From positions 1 through 60,596 of the forward strand of contig MWDE01000013.1 in assembly GCA_002070395.1 (NCBI GenBank): a stretch of DNA of 60,596 bases, in the 5' to 3' direction. Source of the DNA: Synergistetes bacterium ADurb.Bin155 (lineage in GTDB: Bacteria; Synergistota; Synergistia; Synergistales; Thermovirgaceae). Below the pieces are notes generated by a model. It ran no database searches. It saw only the letters and a list, made by a program, of their open reading frames with translations, and was not told the DNA's origin. Shown here piece after piece: positions 7,035 through 16,334 of the stretch; positions within the stretch are counted from its first letter, which is position 1, and each line of letters starts with the position of its first letter. A program made the position numbers and the translations under genes.

Positions 7035-7730
7035 ATGCCGATCAGTGTCCTGCTGTTGGCGAACACCCCTGAACCCGACAGGACCGTAGCCGCCGCCGCG
7101 AGGCTCTGCTACAGCGACGTCTCCGTCGTGGAGATAGCCGAAGGCCTCAAGGGAGAGGATGTATCCCGTTTCATCGGTCACCTGAGATCCTCGGGGCACT
7201 TCTCTCCCTTCGAGCACGCGGTCTTCACTTTCGCCATCGACGGGATCAGCAGGGTCTGTTCCCACCAGCTGGTCAGGCACAGGATGGCCAGCTACTCCCA
7301 GCAGAGCCAGCGTTACGTTCCCATGGAAGAGCCGGAAATGATAACCCCGCCGTCCCTGTCCTCCAACCCTGAGGCCCTGGCCCTCTTCACGAAGGTCGCC
7401 GCTGAGACCCACGACGCTTACGGGAAGATGATCGGGTCCGGTATTCCCGCTGAGGATGCCCGGTATATACTCCCCCATGGTTGGGCTACGAAGATGGTCG
7501 TGACGATGAACGCCCGCGAACTGCATCATTTCTTCTCGATGCGTCTCTGCCGCAGGGCGCAATGGGAGATCCGGGATCTCGCCCGCAGGATGCTGATCCT
7601 GGCGCGGGAGAAGGCGCCTGTGCTTTTTTCGCTGGCGGGCCCCGATTGCCTTACCAAGGGTCGATGCTTTGAAAGCAGGCCCTGCGGAAAGCCCTTTTCA
7701 AGCATGGAAGAGGTCCTCTCCGGATGCTAG
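7035..7730 (+). CDS. thyX: Flavin-dependent thymidylate synthase ThyX
   Basis: ThyX makes dTMP from dUMP using FAD, NADPH and methylene-tetrahydrofolate, without making dihydrofolate. The diagnostic ThyX motif RHR-x5-S-x2-SQR is present as RHRMASYSQQSQRY (about residue 78), and the FSPFEHAVFTF segment and the helix with LHHFFSMRLCRRAQWEIR are typical. The protein is 231 residues, normal for the family. GAGGTG precedes ATG 7035. Its last codons overlap the next gene (ATG 7724), so translation is probably coupled. No thyA is seen here. Confidence 0.96.
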   Translation: MPISVLLLANTPEPDRTVAAAARLCYSDVSVVEIAEGLKGEDVSRFIGHLRSSGHFSPFEHAVFTFAIDGISRVCSHQLVRHRMASYSQQSQRYVPMEEPEMITPPSLSSNPEALALFTKVAAETHDAYGKMIGSGIPAEDARYILPHGWATKMVVTMNARELHHFFSMRLCRRAQWEIRDLARRMLILAREKAPVLFSLAGPDCLTKGRCFESRPCGKPFSSMEEVLSGC

Positions 7731-8674
7731 GCACCGTTCATCCCTTTTCCCTCGCCCTTTCCCTCGTCCCGTCCTGTTTTCTTTCGGCCAGGGAGATACC
7801 CATCGGAGGCCAGGCGGTCATCGAGGGCGTTCTCATGAGGGGCCCCGGCAGCTGGGCCCTGGCCGTGAGAGCCCCCGGAGGGGACATCTGGAAGAAGAAA
7901 TGGGGATCCCAGCCTTGGAACTCCCCCTTCCCCTGGAACCTCCCGGTCCTCCGCGGCCTTGCGACGATGGCCGAGATGCTCGTCACCGGTTTCAGGGCCA
8001 TCTCTCTTTCGGCCCAGGTAGCGCTGGGCGAGGACGAGAAGATAGGTCCCCTCGAGCTGATCGTCACCTTCGCCGTGGCACTGCTCGGGGTAGTGGGGCT
8101 CTTCATATTGCTCCCCGTCTGGGCCTCCGACCTGGGGGTCAAGTACCTGGGGATGAGCCCTTTCTGGGGGAATATCATGGAAGGGCTGGTCAGGGCCGGG
8201 GTCTTCGTAGCCTACATCGCTATCATAGGGCTTTGGAAGGATATCGCCAGAGTGTTCGCCTACCACGGAGCGGAACATAAGACCATAAACGCCTGGGAGT
8301 CGGGAGCCCCGCTCGAGAAGGAGCAGGTGTCCCGGTTTTCCAGGATACACTCCCGTTGCGGCACTTCCTTTCTCCTGGTGGTGGTCGCCGTGAGCGTCCT
8401 GGTCTTCGCCTTGGCCGGAAAGGGGACCGTTCTGTGGCGGGTCGCTTCGAGGCTGTTGCTCCTGCCCGTGGTGATAGGCGTTTCCTACGAGGTGATCCGG
8501 TGGTGCTCGAAGAGCGGCACCCTGGGGAGGGTTCTTATGGCCCCGGCGCTCTGGCTGCAGTACCTGACCACGAGGGAGCCGGACCTGGGGCAGATCGAAG
8601 TGGCTTTGGCGGCGCTGGACCTCGCCCTCGAGGAGGGGGATGTTCCGAGGCGCCCCATGGAAGGTGAAAACTGA
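7724..8674 (+). CDS. DUF1385 family membrane protein
   Basis: A conserved protein of unknown function that is widely found next to prfA/prmC in Firmicutes, Thermotogae and relatives. Family hallmarks are [16 protein letters not shown] (about residue 26) and [18 protein letters not shown], followed by [14 protein letters not shown]. Three or four hydrophobic helices are visible (about residues 110-132, 150-175, 208-230 and 240-260). It overlaps thyX by seven bases and its last base is the first of prfA (8674). The residues before PIGGQAV are hydrophobic, and the true start could be slightly different. Its adjacency to release-factor genes suggests, but does not prove, a link to translation. 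Confidence 0.88.
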   Translation: MLGTVHPFSLALSLVPSCFLSAREIPIGGQAVIEGVLMRGPGSWALAVRAPGGDIWKKKWGSQPWNSPFPWNLPVLRGLATMAEMLVTGFRAISLSAQVALGEDEKIGPLELIVTFAVALLGVVGLFILLPVWASDLGVKYLGMSPFWGNIMEGLVRAGVFVAYIAIIGLWKDIARVFAYHGAEHKTINAWESGAPLEKEQVSRFSRIHSRCGTSFLLVVVAVSVLVFALAGKGTVLWRVASRLLLLPVVIGVSYEVIRWCSKSGTLGRVLMAPALWLQYLTTREPDLGQIEVALAALDLALEEGDVPRRPMEGEN

Positions 8675-9750
8675 TGATGAATATGGACGGGAAGCTGGAC
8701 GAACTGGAAAGATCCCTCGAGGAGATCGAGCGCAGGATGTCCGAACCCTCGGTAGGATCAAACCCGGGAGAACTCCAGCGGCTCGGCAAAAAACGCTCCG
8801 AGATCGTAGGCATCGTGAAGGTCTACAGGGAATACAGGAATACCCGCTCCAGGCTGGAGGAAGCCAGGGAACTCACCCATTCCGGGGACCCCGAACTCAG
8901 TGAACTGGCCCGGGAAGAGACGCGGGAACTCGAGCCGAAAATGGAGGAACTGGAGTCGAGTCTCCAGGTCCTCCTGCTGCCCAAGGACCCCAACGATGAC
9001 AAAAGCGTCATCGTGGAGATCAGGGCCGGGACCGGTGGCGAAGAGGCCGCCCTCTTCGCGGGGGACCTCTTCCGGATGTACTCCCTCTTCGCCGAGAGCA
9101 ACGGGTGGGGCATCGAGGTCCTGAACACCAACGAGACCGGTATCGGCGGGTACAAGGAGGTCGTCTTCAGGATCGACGGCCAGGGGGCCTACAGCCAGCT
9201 CAAATTCGAAAGCGGTGTCCACAGGGTCCAGAGGGTCCCCGTGACCGAATCGAGCGGGAGGATCCATACCTCCACCGCGACGGTGGCGGTACTTCCCGAG
9301 GCCGAGGATGTCGACGTCGAGGTCAGGCAGGAAGACCTCAAGATCGACACCTATCGGGCCAGCGGGGCGGGGGGACAGCACGTGAACATGACCGACTCCG
9401 CCGTCAGGATAACCCACCTTCCCACCGGCCTTGTCGTTACGTGCCAGGACGAAAGGTCGCAGATCAAGAACCGCATCAGAGCTATGAATTTCCTGAGGGC
9501 CAAGCTTTACGACCTCGAACTCAGGCAACAGCAGGAGAAGATGGCTGCCGAAAGGAAGGGGCAGGTCGGGACGGGTGAAAGGTCCGAGAGGATCCGCACC
9601 TACAACTTCCCCCAGAATCGAGTGACCGATCATCGCATCGGCCTGACCCTCCACCGGCTGGACAGCATGCTCGAAGGGGACCTCCAAGAAATGATAAGCG
9701 CCCTGGTCATGGCAGACCAGGCGGAGAAGCTGAGATCCATGGAAGGCTGA
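8674..9750 (+). CDS. prfA: Peptide chain release factor 1
   Basis: RF1 recognises UAA and UAG and triggers peptide release. The 358-residue protein has the N-terminal coiled coil, the tripeptide anticodon in PxT form as PVT within [13 protein letters not shown] (about residue 190), which marks RF1 rather than RF2, and the catalytic GGQ in [15 protein letters not shown] (about residue 232). The glutamine is the methylation target of the next gene product, PrmC. The RF1-type C-terminal segment [21 protein letters not shown] is intact. Confidence 0.97.
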   Translation: MMNMDGKLDELERSLEEIERRMSEPSVGSNPGELQRLGKKRSEIVGIVKVYREYRNTRSRLEEARELTHSGDPELSELAREETRELEPKMEELESSLQVLLLPKDPNDDKSVIVEIRAGTGGEEAALFAGDLFRMYSLFAESNGWGIEVLNTNETGIGGYKEVVFRIDGQGAYSQLKFESGVHRVQRVPVTESSGRIHTSTATVAVLPEAEDVDVEVRQEDLKIDTYRASGAGGQHVNMTDSAVRITHLPTGLVVTCQDERSQIKNRIRAMNFLRAKLYDLELRQQQEKMAAERKGQVGTGERSERIRTYNFPQNRVTDHRIGLTLHRLDSMLEGDLQEMISALVMADQAEKLRSMEG

Positions 9751-9753
9751 GCC

Positions 9754-10602
9754 TTGGATCTTCGGGAGTTAAGAAAAGAAACCGCCGCAATATTGGCCGA
9801 GGCCAGGGTCGATAGTCCCCGGCTCGAGGCCGACCTCCTGATCCACCACATCACGGGGTGGGAGCGGGCCAGCCTCCTGGCCCACCCGGAAAGACTTTTC
9901 CCCGACGGCCTCTTCCCGGTCCTGGCGGAAGCCCTGGAAAGGAGGGCTGCCAGGGAACCCCTTCAGTACATAACCGGTGTCTGCGAATTCATGGGCCGTA
10001 CTTTTCGGGTCGGCCCGGGTTGCCTGGTCCCCCGCCCCGAGACTGAACTGCTCGTGCTGGAAAGCAGTAAGTACTTCAGGGAGGGGACCTTCCTGGACTG
10101 GGGCACCGGTTCGGGGTGCATCGCCGCCTCGATACTGCTCGAGAACCCCGAAAGCAGGTGCGTCGCCGTAGACGGCAGCCCCAGGGCCATCGCCTGGGCG
10201 TGGAGGAACTTCAAGGAGAGGGGCCTCCTGGGAAGGTGCCTTCTATGCCACAGTCCGTCCTTTGAAAGGATCCCCATGCCGCCGGGCGGCTTCGGGATGA
10301 TCGTCAGCAACCCTCCCTACATCCCCACCGGGGTTATCCCGGGCCTGATGCCCGAAGTCAGCCGTTACGAGCCTCTCTGCGCCCTGGATGGGGGCGATGA
10401 CGGGTCCGACCATTACCGGTCCCTGGCGCGGTGGGCGAGGACGGCCCTCGCGCCGGGAGGGGCTCTCATCGTTGAGATGGGTAGCGACGAGCAGGCGGAG
10501 GAGTTGATCTCGGTGACCCGGGGGGCGATGACGGTGCTGTCCGTCGTCAGAGATTTGCGGGGAAGCACCAGGGTGGTCGTTTTGATGAGGTCGCCCTTCT
10601 GA
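9754..10602 (+). CDS. prmC: Release factor glutamine methyltransferase PrmC
   Basis: This SAM-dependent enzyme methylates the GGQ glutamine of release factors. It has the N-terminal helical domain ending in PLQYITGVCEFMG, the SAM loop DWGTGSGCIA (about residue 112) and the catalytic NPPYIP (about residue 187). The start is TTG 9754, four bases after the prfA stop, giving MDLRELRKE. The prfA-prmC pairing is the classical one. Its 282 residues are the usual length. Confidence 0.95.
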   Translation: MDLRELRKETAAILAEARVDSPRLEADLLIHHITGWERASLLAHPERLFPDGLFPVLAEALERRAAREPLQYITGVCEFMGRTFRVGPGCLVPRPETELLVLESSKYFREGTFLDWGTGSGCIAASILLENPESRCVAVDGSPRAIAWAWRNFKERGLLGRCLLCHSPSFERIPMPPGGFGMIVSNPPYIPTGVIPGLMPEVSRYEPLCALDGGDDGSDHYRSLARWARTALAPGGALIVEMGSDEQAEELISVTRGAMTVLSVVRDLRGSTRVVVLMRSPF

Positions 10603-10608
10603 TACAAT
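10600..10608 (+). promoter_or_regulatory. Candidate extended -10 promoter of trxB
   Basis: TGATACAAT (TG-n-TACAAT) overlaps the end of prmC and lies about 50 bases before trxB. A poor TTGATG-like -35 is present at short spacing. Confidence 0.4.
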
Positions 10609-10657
10609 ATGGTGAGTTTTCACGGAGATAAAACCTTACGTTCAGGAGGAATGGTCA

Positions 10658-11845
10658 ATGGGAAAAAGGGAACTCGTGATCATAGGAGCGGGACCGGCAG
10701 GGCTCACGGCCGCCATCTACGGGAAGAGATCGGGGCTCGACGTCCTCGTCCTTGAAAAGGGGATACCGGGAGGACAGATAAACTCCACGGGCGAGATCGA
10801 GAACTGGACCGGCGTCCTGCACGCCAGCGGGGCTGAACTGGCCGACAGCTTCAGGGTGCATGCCGAACACTTCAAGGCCGAGTTCCTTGAAACGGAAGTC
10901 AGCAAGATCACCGTCGACGGCGGGAGAAAGGTCATCCATACCAATAAGGGTGAGATCGAGGCTGAAGCCGTCATCATTGCTACCGGGGCGAGCTTCAGGA
11001 GGCTGGGCGCACCGGGGGAGAAGGAGTTCACCGGCAGGGGCGTCAGCTACTGCGCGGTCTGCGATGGGGCGTTTTTCGAGGACCAGGAGATAGCCGTCAT
11101 CGGGGGTGGCAACACCGCCGTGGAAGAGGCCGTCTACCTGACCCAGTTCGCCTCGAAGGTGTACATCATCCACCGGAGGGACAGCTTCCGCGCCGACCGG
11201 ATGGCCACGGAAAGAGCCCTGACGAACCCCAAGATAGAGGTCCTGTGGAACTCCGTCGTTGAGGAGATAGCCGGGGAGGACATGCTCGAAAAGCTTGTCC
11301 TCAAGAACGTCAGGACCGGTGAAATATCGGAACTGCCTGTCTCGGGGGTCTTCGTCTTCACCGGCATGGACCCCAACATGTCCTTCATGGAAGGCCTTGT
11401 CGAATCCGCGAAGGGCGGCTGGGTGTTGACCAACGAAAGGATGGAGACCAGCGTTGAAGGCGTCTTCGCCGCCGGCGACGTCAGGGACAAGTACCTGAGG
11501 CAGGTTATTACTGCCGCCGGAGACGGTGCGACGGCCGCCATGGCCGCCTCTTCCTATATATCGGAGCAGCTGCACCTCCAAGGCGTCCTCCTGGAACCGG
11601 AGCAGGTCACGGCCTACGTCTTCTCCAGCATCGACGAGACGCAGGCCCGGCTTGCCACGAAGATCGAGGAGAGCGCCGGCGGCGGAACCAAAAAGGTGGT
11701 CCTCCTGGACGGCTACAAGAACAAGAGGATGGTCGAAAAGCTCGGCATCACGAACCTCCCCGTCATGGTAGAGTTCCGGAAGGGAAAGATCCAACGGTCG
11801 AAGCAGGTGGGGTCCCTGGAAGAGGCGGTGGAGTTCCTGTCGTAA
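10658..11845 (+). CDS. trxB: Thioredoxin reductase with a C-terminal thioredoxin-like domain lacking CxxC
   Basis: The first ~310 residues are a complete NADPH-type thioredoxin reductase: FAD motif IIGAGPAGLTAA, redox-active CAVCDG (about residue 132), NADPH motifs IGGGNTAVEEA and HRRDSFRA, and the C-terminal FAD motif VFAAGDV. About 75 residues follow that look like the second half of a thioredoxin fold: a beta strand TKKVVLLDGYKN, the cis-proline turn NLPVMVEFRKGK, and a helix SLEEAVEFL. No CxxC occurs in this extension, so it would be a docking or structural domain, not a second redox centre. AGGAGGA precedes ATG 10658. A normal TrxB is about 310 residues; this one is 395. Confidence 0.92.
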   Translation: MGKRELVIIGAGPAGLTAAIYGKRSGLDVLVLEKGIPGGQINSTGEIENWTGVLHASGAELADSFRVHAEHFKAEFLETEVSKITVDGGRKVIHTNKGEIEAEAVIIATGASFRRLGAPGEKEFTGRGVSYCAVCDGAFFEDQEIAVIGGGNTAVEEAVYLTQFASKVYIIHRRDSFRADRMATERALTNPKIEVLWNSVVEEIAGEDMLEKLVLKNVRTGEISELPVSGVFVFTGMDPNMSFMEGLVESAKGGWVLTNERMETSVEGVFAAGDVRDKYLRQVITAAGDGATAAMAASSYISEQLHLQGVLLEPEQVTAYVFSSIDETQARLATKIEESAGGGTKKVVLLDGYKNKRMVEKLGITNLPVMVEFRKGKIQRSKQVGSLEEAVEFLS

Positions 11846-11902
11846 AGGCCCCGGCCCTCGGGGCGGTAATTGCCTTCGCGATCCTCAGGGGAGGTGCGAA
11901 CC

Positions 11903-12835
11903 ATGATAGTGACCGTAACGCTGAACCCGGCCGTGGACGAAGAGTGCCTCGTACCGGAGTTCCGACCGGGGAAGTGGTTCAGGGCCGGCCAGGTCAACAG
12001 GTCACCGGGCGGCAAGGGTATCAACGTCTCCTACATGCTATCCCAGGTCGACTACCCCTCGGTGGCGATGGGTTTCCTGGCGGGGTTCAACGGCGAGTAC
12101 ATCAGGGACGCCCTCAGGAGGCTTCACATAACGACCAACTTCATCCATGTCCCCGGTGAGACCCGTTCGAACGTTTACATCGTCGATGAAGTGGGGCACA
12201 TTGAAACCGGTGTAGCTGAAAGCGGCCCCTACATCCCCGAAGAGGCCCTCGGCAGGTTCCTCTCCAACTACGAAAGGATGCTCGTCAGGGCCCGGTTCGT
12301 GATGATCGGGGGCTCCCTCCCGCCGGGGGTCCCCCAGGATATCTACAGGGACCTGGTCGAAAGAGCCAAGTCCAAGGGGATCCCCACCCTCCTCGACGCG
12401 GCGGGACCACCGCTTCTGGCCGCCATCGAGGCGGGTCCGACCTTCGCCAGGGTGGACCACCGCTTTATGGCCTGGGTGGCCGGTATTTCCCTCACCACCC
12501 TGGACAACCTCATCGAGGTGGTCTCCCGGGTCCACGACTACGGGGTCGAATGGGCCGTCGCGTCCTACAGGAACTACGGCGCCGTCTTCTTCTCCCCCGA
12601 GGGGATTTTCCTGGCGGAGTACGAACGAAAGGGCCTGGCTTCGCTGTTCGCCTCCGATGACGCCCTGGTCGCGGGTTTCATGATCGCCAGGGAGGAAAAG
12701 ATGAGCGCCGAGGATACCATACGCTTTTCCACGGCCTGCGCCTGGGAGAATTCCCTCCGCGTCGAAAAAGGTTTCCGCGGCCGATCGGAGTTAGACCAGC
12801 TCGCGACCCAGGTCCAGGTTGAAAAACTCGACTGA
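11903..12835 (+). CDS. PfkB-family sugar kinase, 1-phosphofructokinase-like, with altered catalytic motif
   Basis: The N-terminus TVTLNPAVDEECLV, the PGGKGINVSYML substrate loop and GGSLPPGVP are textbook for the FruK/LacC (1-phosphofructokinase or tagatose-6-phosphate kinase) branch of PfkB. ATG 11903 follows GGGGAGGTG. The C-terminal signature is unusual: instead of GAGDSMVAGF the protein reads ASDDALVAGF. The catalytic Asp is kept but both glycines of the anion hole are replaced. The ATP-side strand that usually reads VSLGAEGA is here VASYRNYGA. It may have another substrate, reduced activity or a regulatory role. No PTS or other sugar genes are adjacent; a phosphatase gene follows closely. 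Confidence 0.75.
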   Translation: MIVTVTLNPAVDEECLVPEFRPGKWFRAGQVNRSPGGKGINVSYMLSQVDYPSVAMGFLAGFNGEYIRDALRRLHITTNFIHVPGETRSNVYIVDEVGHIETGVAESGPYIPEEALGRFLSNYERMLVRARFVMIGGSLPPGVPQDIYRDLVERAKSKGIPTLLDAAGPPLLAAIEAGPTFARVDHRFMAWVAGISLTTLDNLIEVVSRVHDYGVEWAVASYRNYGAVFFSPEGIFLAEYERKGLASLFASDDALVAGFMIAREEKMSAEDTIRFSTACAWENSLRVEKGFRGRSELDQLATQVQVEKLD

Positions 12836-12839
12836 TCCC

Positions 12840-13328
12840 ATGGACAGCCTGTACCCTTCGAGGGAGGTCGTGTTCGTCTGCTCGGGCAACACCTGCAGGA
12901 GCCCGATGGCCGAAGGGTTCGCGAGGCATTTCCTCCAGCTCCACGGGCTGGACGACCGATGGAGCGCCTCATCCCTGGGGGTCATGGCTATCGATGGGCT
13001 ACCCGCCACCGGATTCGCGGTCAAGGCGATGCTCGAACACGGTATTGACATCTCGGGGCATCGCTCGAGGCGGGCGGAGTCCTGGAACCCGCCGGAAGGA
13101 TCCTTGGTCCTGGGGATGACCAGGGAACACGTGGACCGCATGAAGAGGCTTCATCCAGGCGAGGATACCACGATCCTCCTCCTGGGGGAGGCTTCGCTCC
13201 CCTTTTGCCGGGGCGAGGCCTTGGAGGTGCCTGACCCCTTCGGGTCCGACCTGTGCCGCTACAGGGAGGTTGCGGCGATCATCAGGGGGATGATCCTCGG
13301 CCTTGTTCGTGGCCTCGGGACATGCTGA
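12840..13328 (+). CDS. Low-molecular-weight protein-tyrosine (or arginine) phosphatase
   Basis: The P-loop VFVCSGNTCRSPMAEG near the N-terminus holds the CX5R active site, with cysteine nucleophile and phosphate-binding arginine. DPFG near residue 130 carries the catalytic acid. The family includes tyrosine phosphatases and the YwlE protein-arginine phosphatase; the threonine in CSGNTCRS is shared with YwlE-like proteins, so arginine phosphatase is possible. ATG 12840 is chosen, four bases after the kinase stop; TTG 12819 would add seven residues and overlap it. Its 162 residues are normal length. Confidence 0.88.
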   Translation: MDSLYPSREVVFVCSGNTCRSPMAEGFARHFLQLHGLDDRWSASSLGVMAIDGLPATGFAVKAMLEHGIDISGHRSRRAESWNPPEGSLVLGMTREHVDRMKRLHPGEDTTILLLGEASLPFCRGEALEVPDPFGSDLCRYREVAAIIRGMILGLVRGLGTC

Positions 13329-13442
13329 TGCTGCATGCGGCTGGAGCCCCTCCCCCGGGAGGGAGCGGCCATTCCCGCATCGGGTTCTTTGCCTTAAAAT
13401 AGCGGGTAAAGGATCCCATCACCGACCCGGGAAGGAAAGCCT

Positions 13443-14534
13443 ATGCGTAAACGGTTAACCGCCATCGGGTACGTCCTCGTCCTCTCCATTTTTATCCTGT
13501 TCTCTTCATCCCTTTGCGAAGCCGACACGGAGGAACAGGACAGGGAGATCAAACTGGCCGACAAAGTCTCCAAGCAGGTTGAAAAGCAGTGGGACCGTGT
13601 GACCGATCCCGTCCGGGTGGCCAGGGTGACCATGATCCTTTCGAGGCTGACCCCCTTCACCGAACGGGACCTCCCCTTCGAGGTCCGTCTCGTGGAGGAA
13701 AAGAGGCCGAACGCCTTTGCCCTCCCCGGCGGTAGGATATACATGACCACGGGTATGCTTGAGTTCTGCCGCAGCGACGATGAGGTAGCCTCGATCCTGG
13801 CCCATGAACTGGTCCACACCGACCGGAAACACGGAATGATCCAGTCGTCAAGGAACCAGCGCCTGACCCTCGGGGCCCTGGCGGTGATCATCGCCACGGG
13901 TGGTTCCGGCGCTGCGCCGATCCTGGCCAACCTGGCGCAGGTGGCGATCATGAACTCCTATAGCAAGGACCTTGAGAGAGAGGCCGATTCTGAGGGACTG
14001 AATATCCTGACACAGTCAGGATACGAACCGGCCGGGGCTGTGACGGTCATGGAGAGGTTGCAGGAGGAAGAGATGAAGAGGCCCTATGTCGACCCCGGAA
14101 TATACGCGGACCACCCCAAGACCAAGGATAGGGTGAGGAGCCTGGAGGACATCATCAGGGAAAAGGGATGGCCCCTGGAGAGGAAGAAGGCCCTTCGCCT
14201 TTTAAGGGTGCAGACGAGCGAGGAGGGCGGCTTCATCCTGCTCAGCATCGATGGGAAGTCCCTATGGCGGGCGCCCGAGGTCGAGGGTGCCGCCGAACTG
14301 ATGAACAAGGCGGCCGGGTCGCTGGATAAATACCTGCAGATGGAAACCTCGCCCTACGATATCTCCATTCAGGAGATCCACGGCCAGAAAGCGCTCAGGG
14401 TGGGCCTCGGGGTGATCGTCTATGAAAAGGATCTCCTCCCCGGCATGCCCTCGCTGGAGGAATTCAGGGAGAACATCCTGCTGTCGCTCAACAGGGCTAG
14501 GATGATCCACCCTGTGGCCGATTACAACAGGTAG
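13443..14534 (+). CDS. Exported M48-family zinc metalloprotease (BepA/LoiP-like)
   Basis: The signal peptide (MRKRL then GYVLVLSIFILFSSSLCEA) is followed by an M48 peptidase domain. LAHELVHTDRKH (about residue 119) is the HExxH zinc site, and the third ligand is in LEREADSEGLN. Flanking blocks NAFALPGGRIYMTTG and DPGIYADHPKTKDR are typical of the BepA/YfgC and LoiP group, which clears misfolded envelope proteins. The remaining ~130 residues form an uncharacterised C-terminal domain. SD-like GGAAGG precedes ATG 13443. The 114-base gap before it contains a GC hairpin around 13350-13370 and TAAAAT at 13395, a possible -10. Confidence 0.88.
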   Translation: MRKRLTAIGYVLVLSIFILFSSSLCEADTEEQDREIKLADKVSKQVEKQWDRVTDPVRVARVTMILSRLTPFTERDLPFEVRLVEEKRPNAFALPGGRIYMTTGMLEFCRSDDEVASILAHELVHTDRKHGMIQSSRNQRLTLGALAVIIATGGSGAAPILANLAQVAIMNSYSKDLEREADSEGLNILTQSGYEPAGAVTVMERLQEEEMKRPYVDPGIYADHPKTKDRVRSLEDIIREKGWPLERKKALRLLRVQTSEEGGFILLSIDGKSLWRAPEVEGAAELMNKAAGSLDKYLQMETSPYDISIQEIHGQKALRVGLGVIVYEKDLLPGMPSLEEFRENILLSLNRARMIHPVADYNR

Positions 14535-14573
14535 GCGAACCCACGGGGAGCGCCTTTCACGGGAGGTGATAGG

Positions 14574-16334
14574 ATGTACCTTTCCCTTTACCGCCGGCAC
14601 AGGCCGGGGGTTTTCTCGGAAGTCGTGGCCCAGGAAGCGGCGGTCCACCTTCTTCGCAGGGAGATCGCGAGCGGTAAAAACAGCCACGCCTATCTTTTTT
14701 CCGGCCCTAGGGGGAGCGGCAAGACCACCCTCGCCAGGATCGTCGCCAAGGCTGTGAATTGCCCCGACCGCGACGAGGAAGGAGAACCCTGCGGACAATG
14801 CCCCAGCTGCGTTTCCATCGCGTCGGGTGACAACCTGGACGTCATTGAGATCGACGGGGCCTCGAACAGGGGCATCGACGAGATAAGGGAACTCAAGGAG
14901 CATATCTCCCTTGCACCCTTTTCCGGAAGGTTCAAGGTCTATATTATCGATGAAGTGCACATGCTCACCGAACCGGCCTTCAACGCGCTTCTGAAGACCC
15001 TGGAAGAACCCCCCCGGACGGTGGTCTTTATCCTCGCCACGACGGAACCGCACAAGGTCCCGGCGACGATACGGTCCCGGTGCCAGCACATTCCTTTTCA
15101 CCGCATCCCCCTTCCCGCCATAGTGGAGACCATCAGGAAGGTGTCGGCCTCGGAAGGGGTGCATATCGAAGAGAAAGCCCTATGGGAGATAGCCAGGGAG
15201 TCCGACGGTTCATTGAGGGACGCCCTTTCCATGTTGGAGCAGGCGGTGACCACGGGCCTCCCGTCGGTCTCGCTCGAGGAGGTCAGGGGCATCCTCGGGG
15301 GGGGCGGAAGGAGCGACCTGGAGAGGCTCCTCCCCGCCCTTAGGGATGGGTCCCCCGAGGCGTTTCGGGGGTTTTCGGAGCTTTTCCAGCGCGGCCTGAC
15401 GGCGGAACGCTTCCTGGAGGGCCTGTTCCTGCTCTTCAGGGATATCCTCGTCGCTGTTTTGTGGAAGGAAGAGGGGATCGATTCCCTGCCTCTTAACGAG
15501 GAGGAGAGGTCCTTCGTCCGGAGCGAATCCGGGCACTGGAGAGAATCCGACCTCTGGAAGGCCCTTGACCTCTGCTCGGCCACCCTCCCCAGGGCGCGGT
15601 ACGGCCTCAAGGGGGATGTCGTCCTGGGCATGCTCCTCGGGCTTTTCCTGGCGCCTGGGTCGAAAAGAGATCGGATCGAACGGAAAAAGGAGGAGCCCCT
15701 GTCCGAGGGAGAGTCCCCCGCGAAGAAAGCGGCAGGGCCAGGGGTGATGAAAAAGGACGAAGAACCCCTCCCCTCGGTGAGGGTCGAAACCCCCGGGGAT
15801 GCTCCGACCCCGATCACCTCCACGGGCGCGGGAGATTGGGGAGATTGCGTCGCGGCGATGGCCGCCGATAACCTTCCGCTCTATTGCGCCTGCGCCTCCA
15901 GCACCTCCAGAAAGGACGGGGATTCGCTGGTGGTGGTCTTCCCCGAGGAACAGCGCTTTTCCTTTGAACTGGCCACCTCCCCCAGGAACCTGGCATACCT
16001 GGACTCGATAAGGCTCGATCGATTCCAGGGGGCGACGATGGAACTAGCCTGCGGCGATAGGACGGTCCTGGTGGAGAGGGCTCCCGAGGGTGGGATCGAC
16101 TCCTTGTCCGTTGATCCCGCCGGGGCCGTGCCTTCACCCTCAGCGGGGTTTCGGGTGACCGCCGCGGCTCCTCCCACCAGCGGTCCCGAGGGCGGCCGGC
16201 GCGAAGGCAAGGGGGGAGAAAAAAGGCAGGATCGCCTCATGGAGATACAGAAAACCTTCAACGCCGAGTTGTACGTCCTCAGGGACGAGACCGCCGAAGG
16301 ATCGGATGAACCCGAAGGAGAGGCAGCCGAATAG
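14574..16334 (+). CDS. dnaX: DNA polymerase III subunits gamma/tau
   Basis: This is the clamp-loader ATPase. Walker A is GPRGSGKTTLAR (about residue 44), the zinc module is CPDRDEEGEPCGQCPSC, Walker B is YIIDEVHML, and the sensor/arginine finger is TIRSRCQH. Domain III follows to about residue 365, then a charged linker and a C-terminal domain (about residues 415-480), which in tau binds the polymerase alpha subunit. A strong GGGAGGTG ribosome-binding site precedes ATG 14574. The stop TAG shares its G with the GTG start of dnaE, so alpha and tau are translationally coupled. Confidence 0.96.
   Translation: MYLSLYRRHRPGVFSEVVAQEAAVHLLRREIASGKNSHAYLFSGPRGSGKTTLARIVAKAVNCPDRDEEGEPCGQCPSCVSIASGDNLDVIEIDGASNRGIDEIRELKEHISLAPFSGRFKVYIIDEVHMLTEPAFNALLKTLEEPPRTVVFILATTEPHKVPATIRSRCQHIPFHRIPLPAIVETIRKVSASEGVHIEEKALWEIARESDGSLRDALSMLEQAVTTGLPSVSLEEVRGILGGGGRSDLERLLPALRDGSPEAFRGFSELFQRGLTAERFLEGLFLLFRDILVAVLWKEEGIDSLPLNEEERSFVRSESGHWRESDLWKALDLCSATLPRARYGLKGDVVLGMLLGLFLAPGSKRDRIERKKEEPLSEGESPAKKAAGPGVMKKDEEPLPSVRVETPGDAPTPITSTGAGDWGDCVAAMAADNLPLYCACASSTSRKDGDSLVVVFPEEQRFSFELATSPRNLAYLDSIRLDRFQGATMELACGDRTVLVERAPEGGIDSLSVDPAGAVPSPSAGFRVTAAAPPTSGPEGGRREGKGGEKRQDRLMEIQKTFNAELYVLRDETAEGSDEPEGEAAE

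Noticed and set aside
7727..8761. 344-codon minus-strand frame opposite the DUF1385 gene
   Set aside because: Shadow frame; the plus strand carries the conserved family signatures.
13340..13380. GC-rich hairpin after the phosphatase gene as an intrinsic terminator
   Set aside because: The CCCTC/GAGGG-type stem has no T-run behind it, so termination cannot be supported.
15680..15700. GAAAAAG in dnaX as a programmed -1 frameshift site making a gamma subunit
   Set aside because: The frame reads CGG AAA AAG GAG, so the heptamer is G-AAA-AAG, not A-AAA-AAG, and no quick stop follows in the -1 frame and no clear stimulatory hairpin was seen. Only the tau-length product can be supported.
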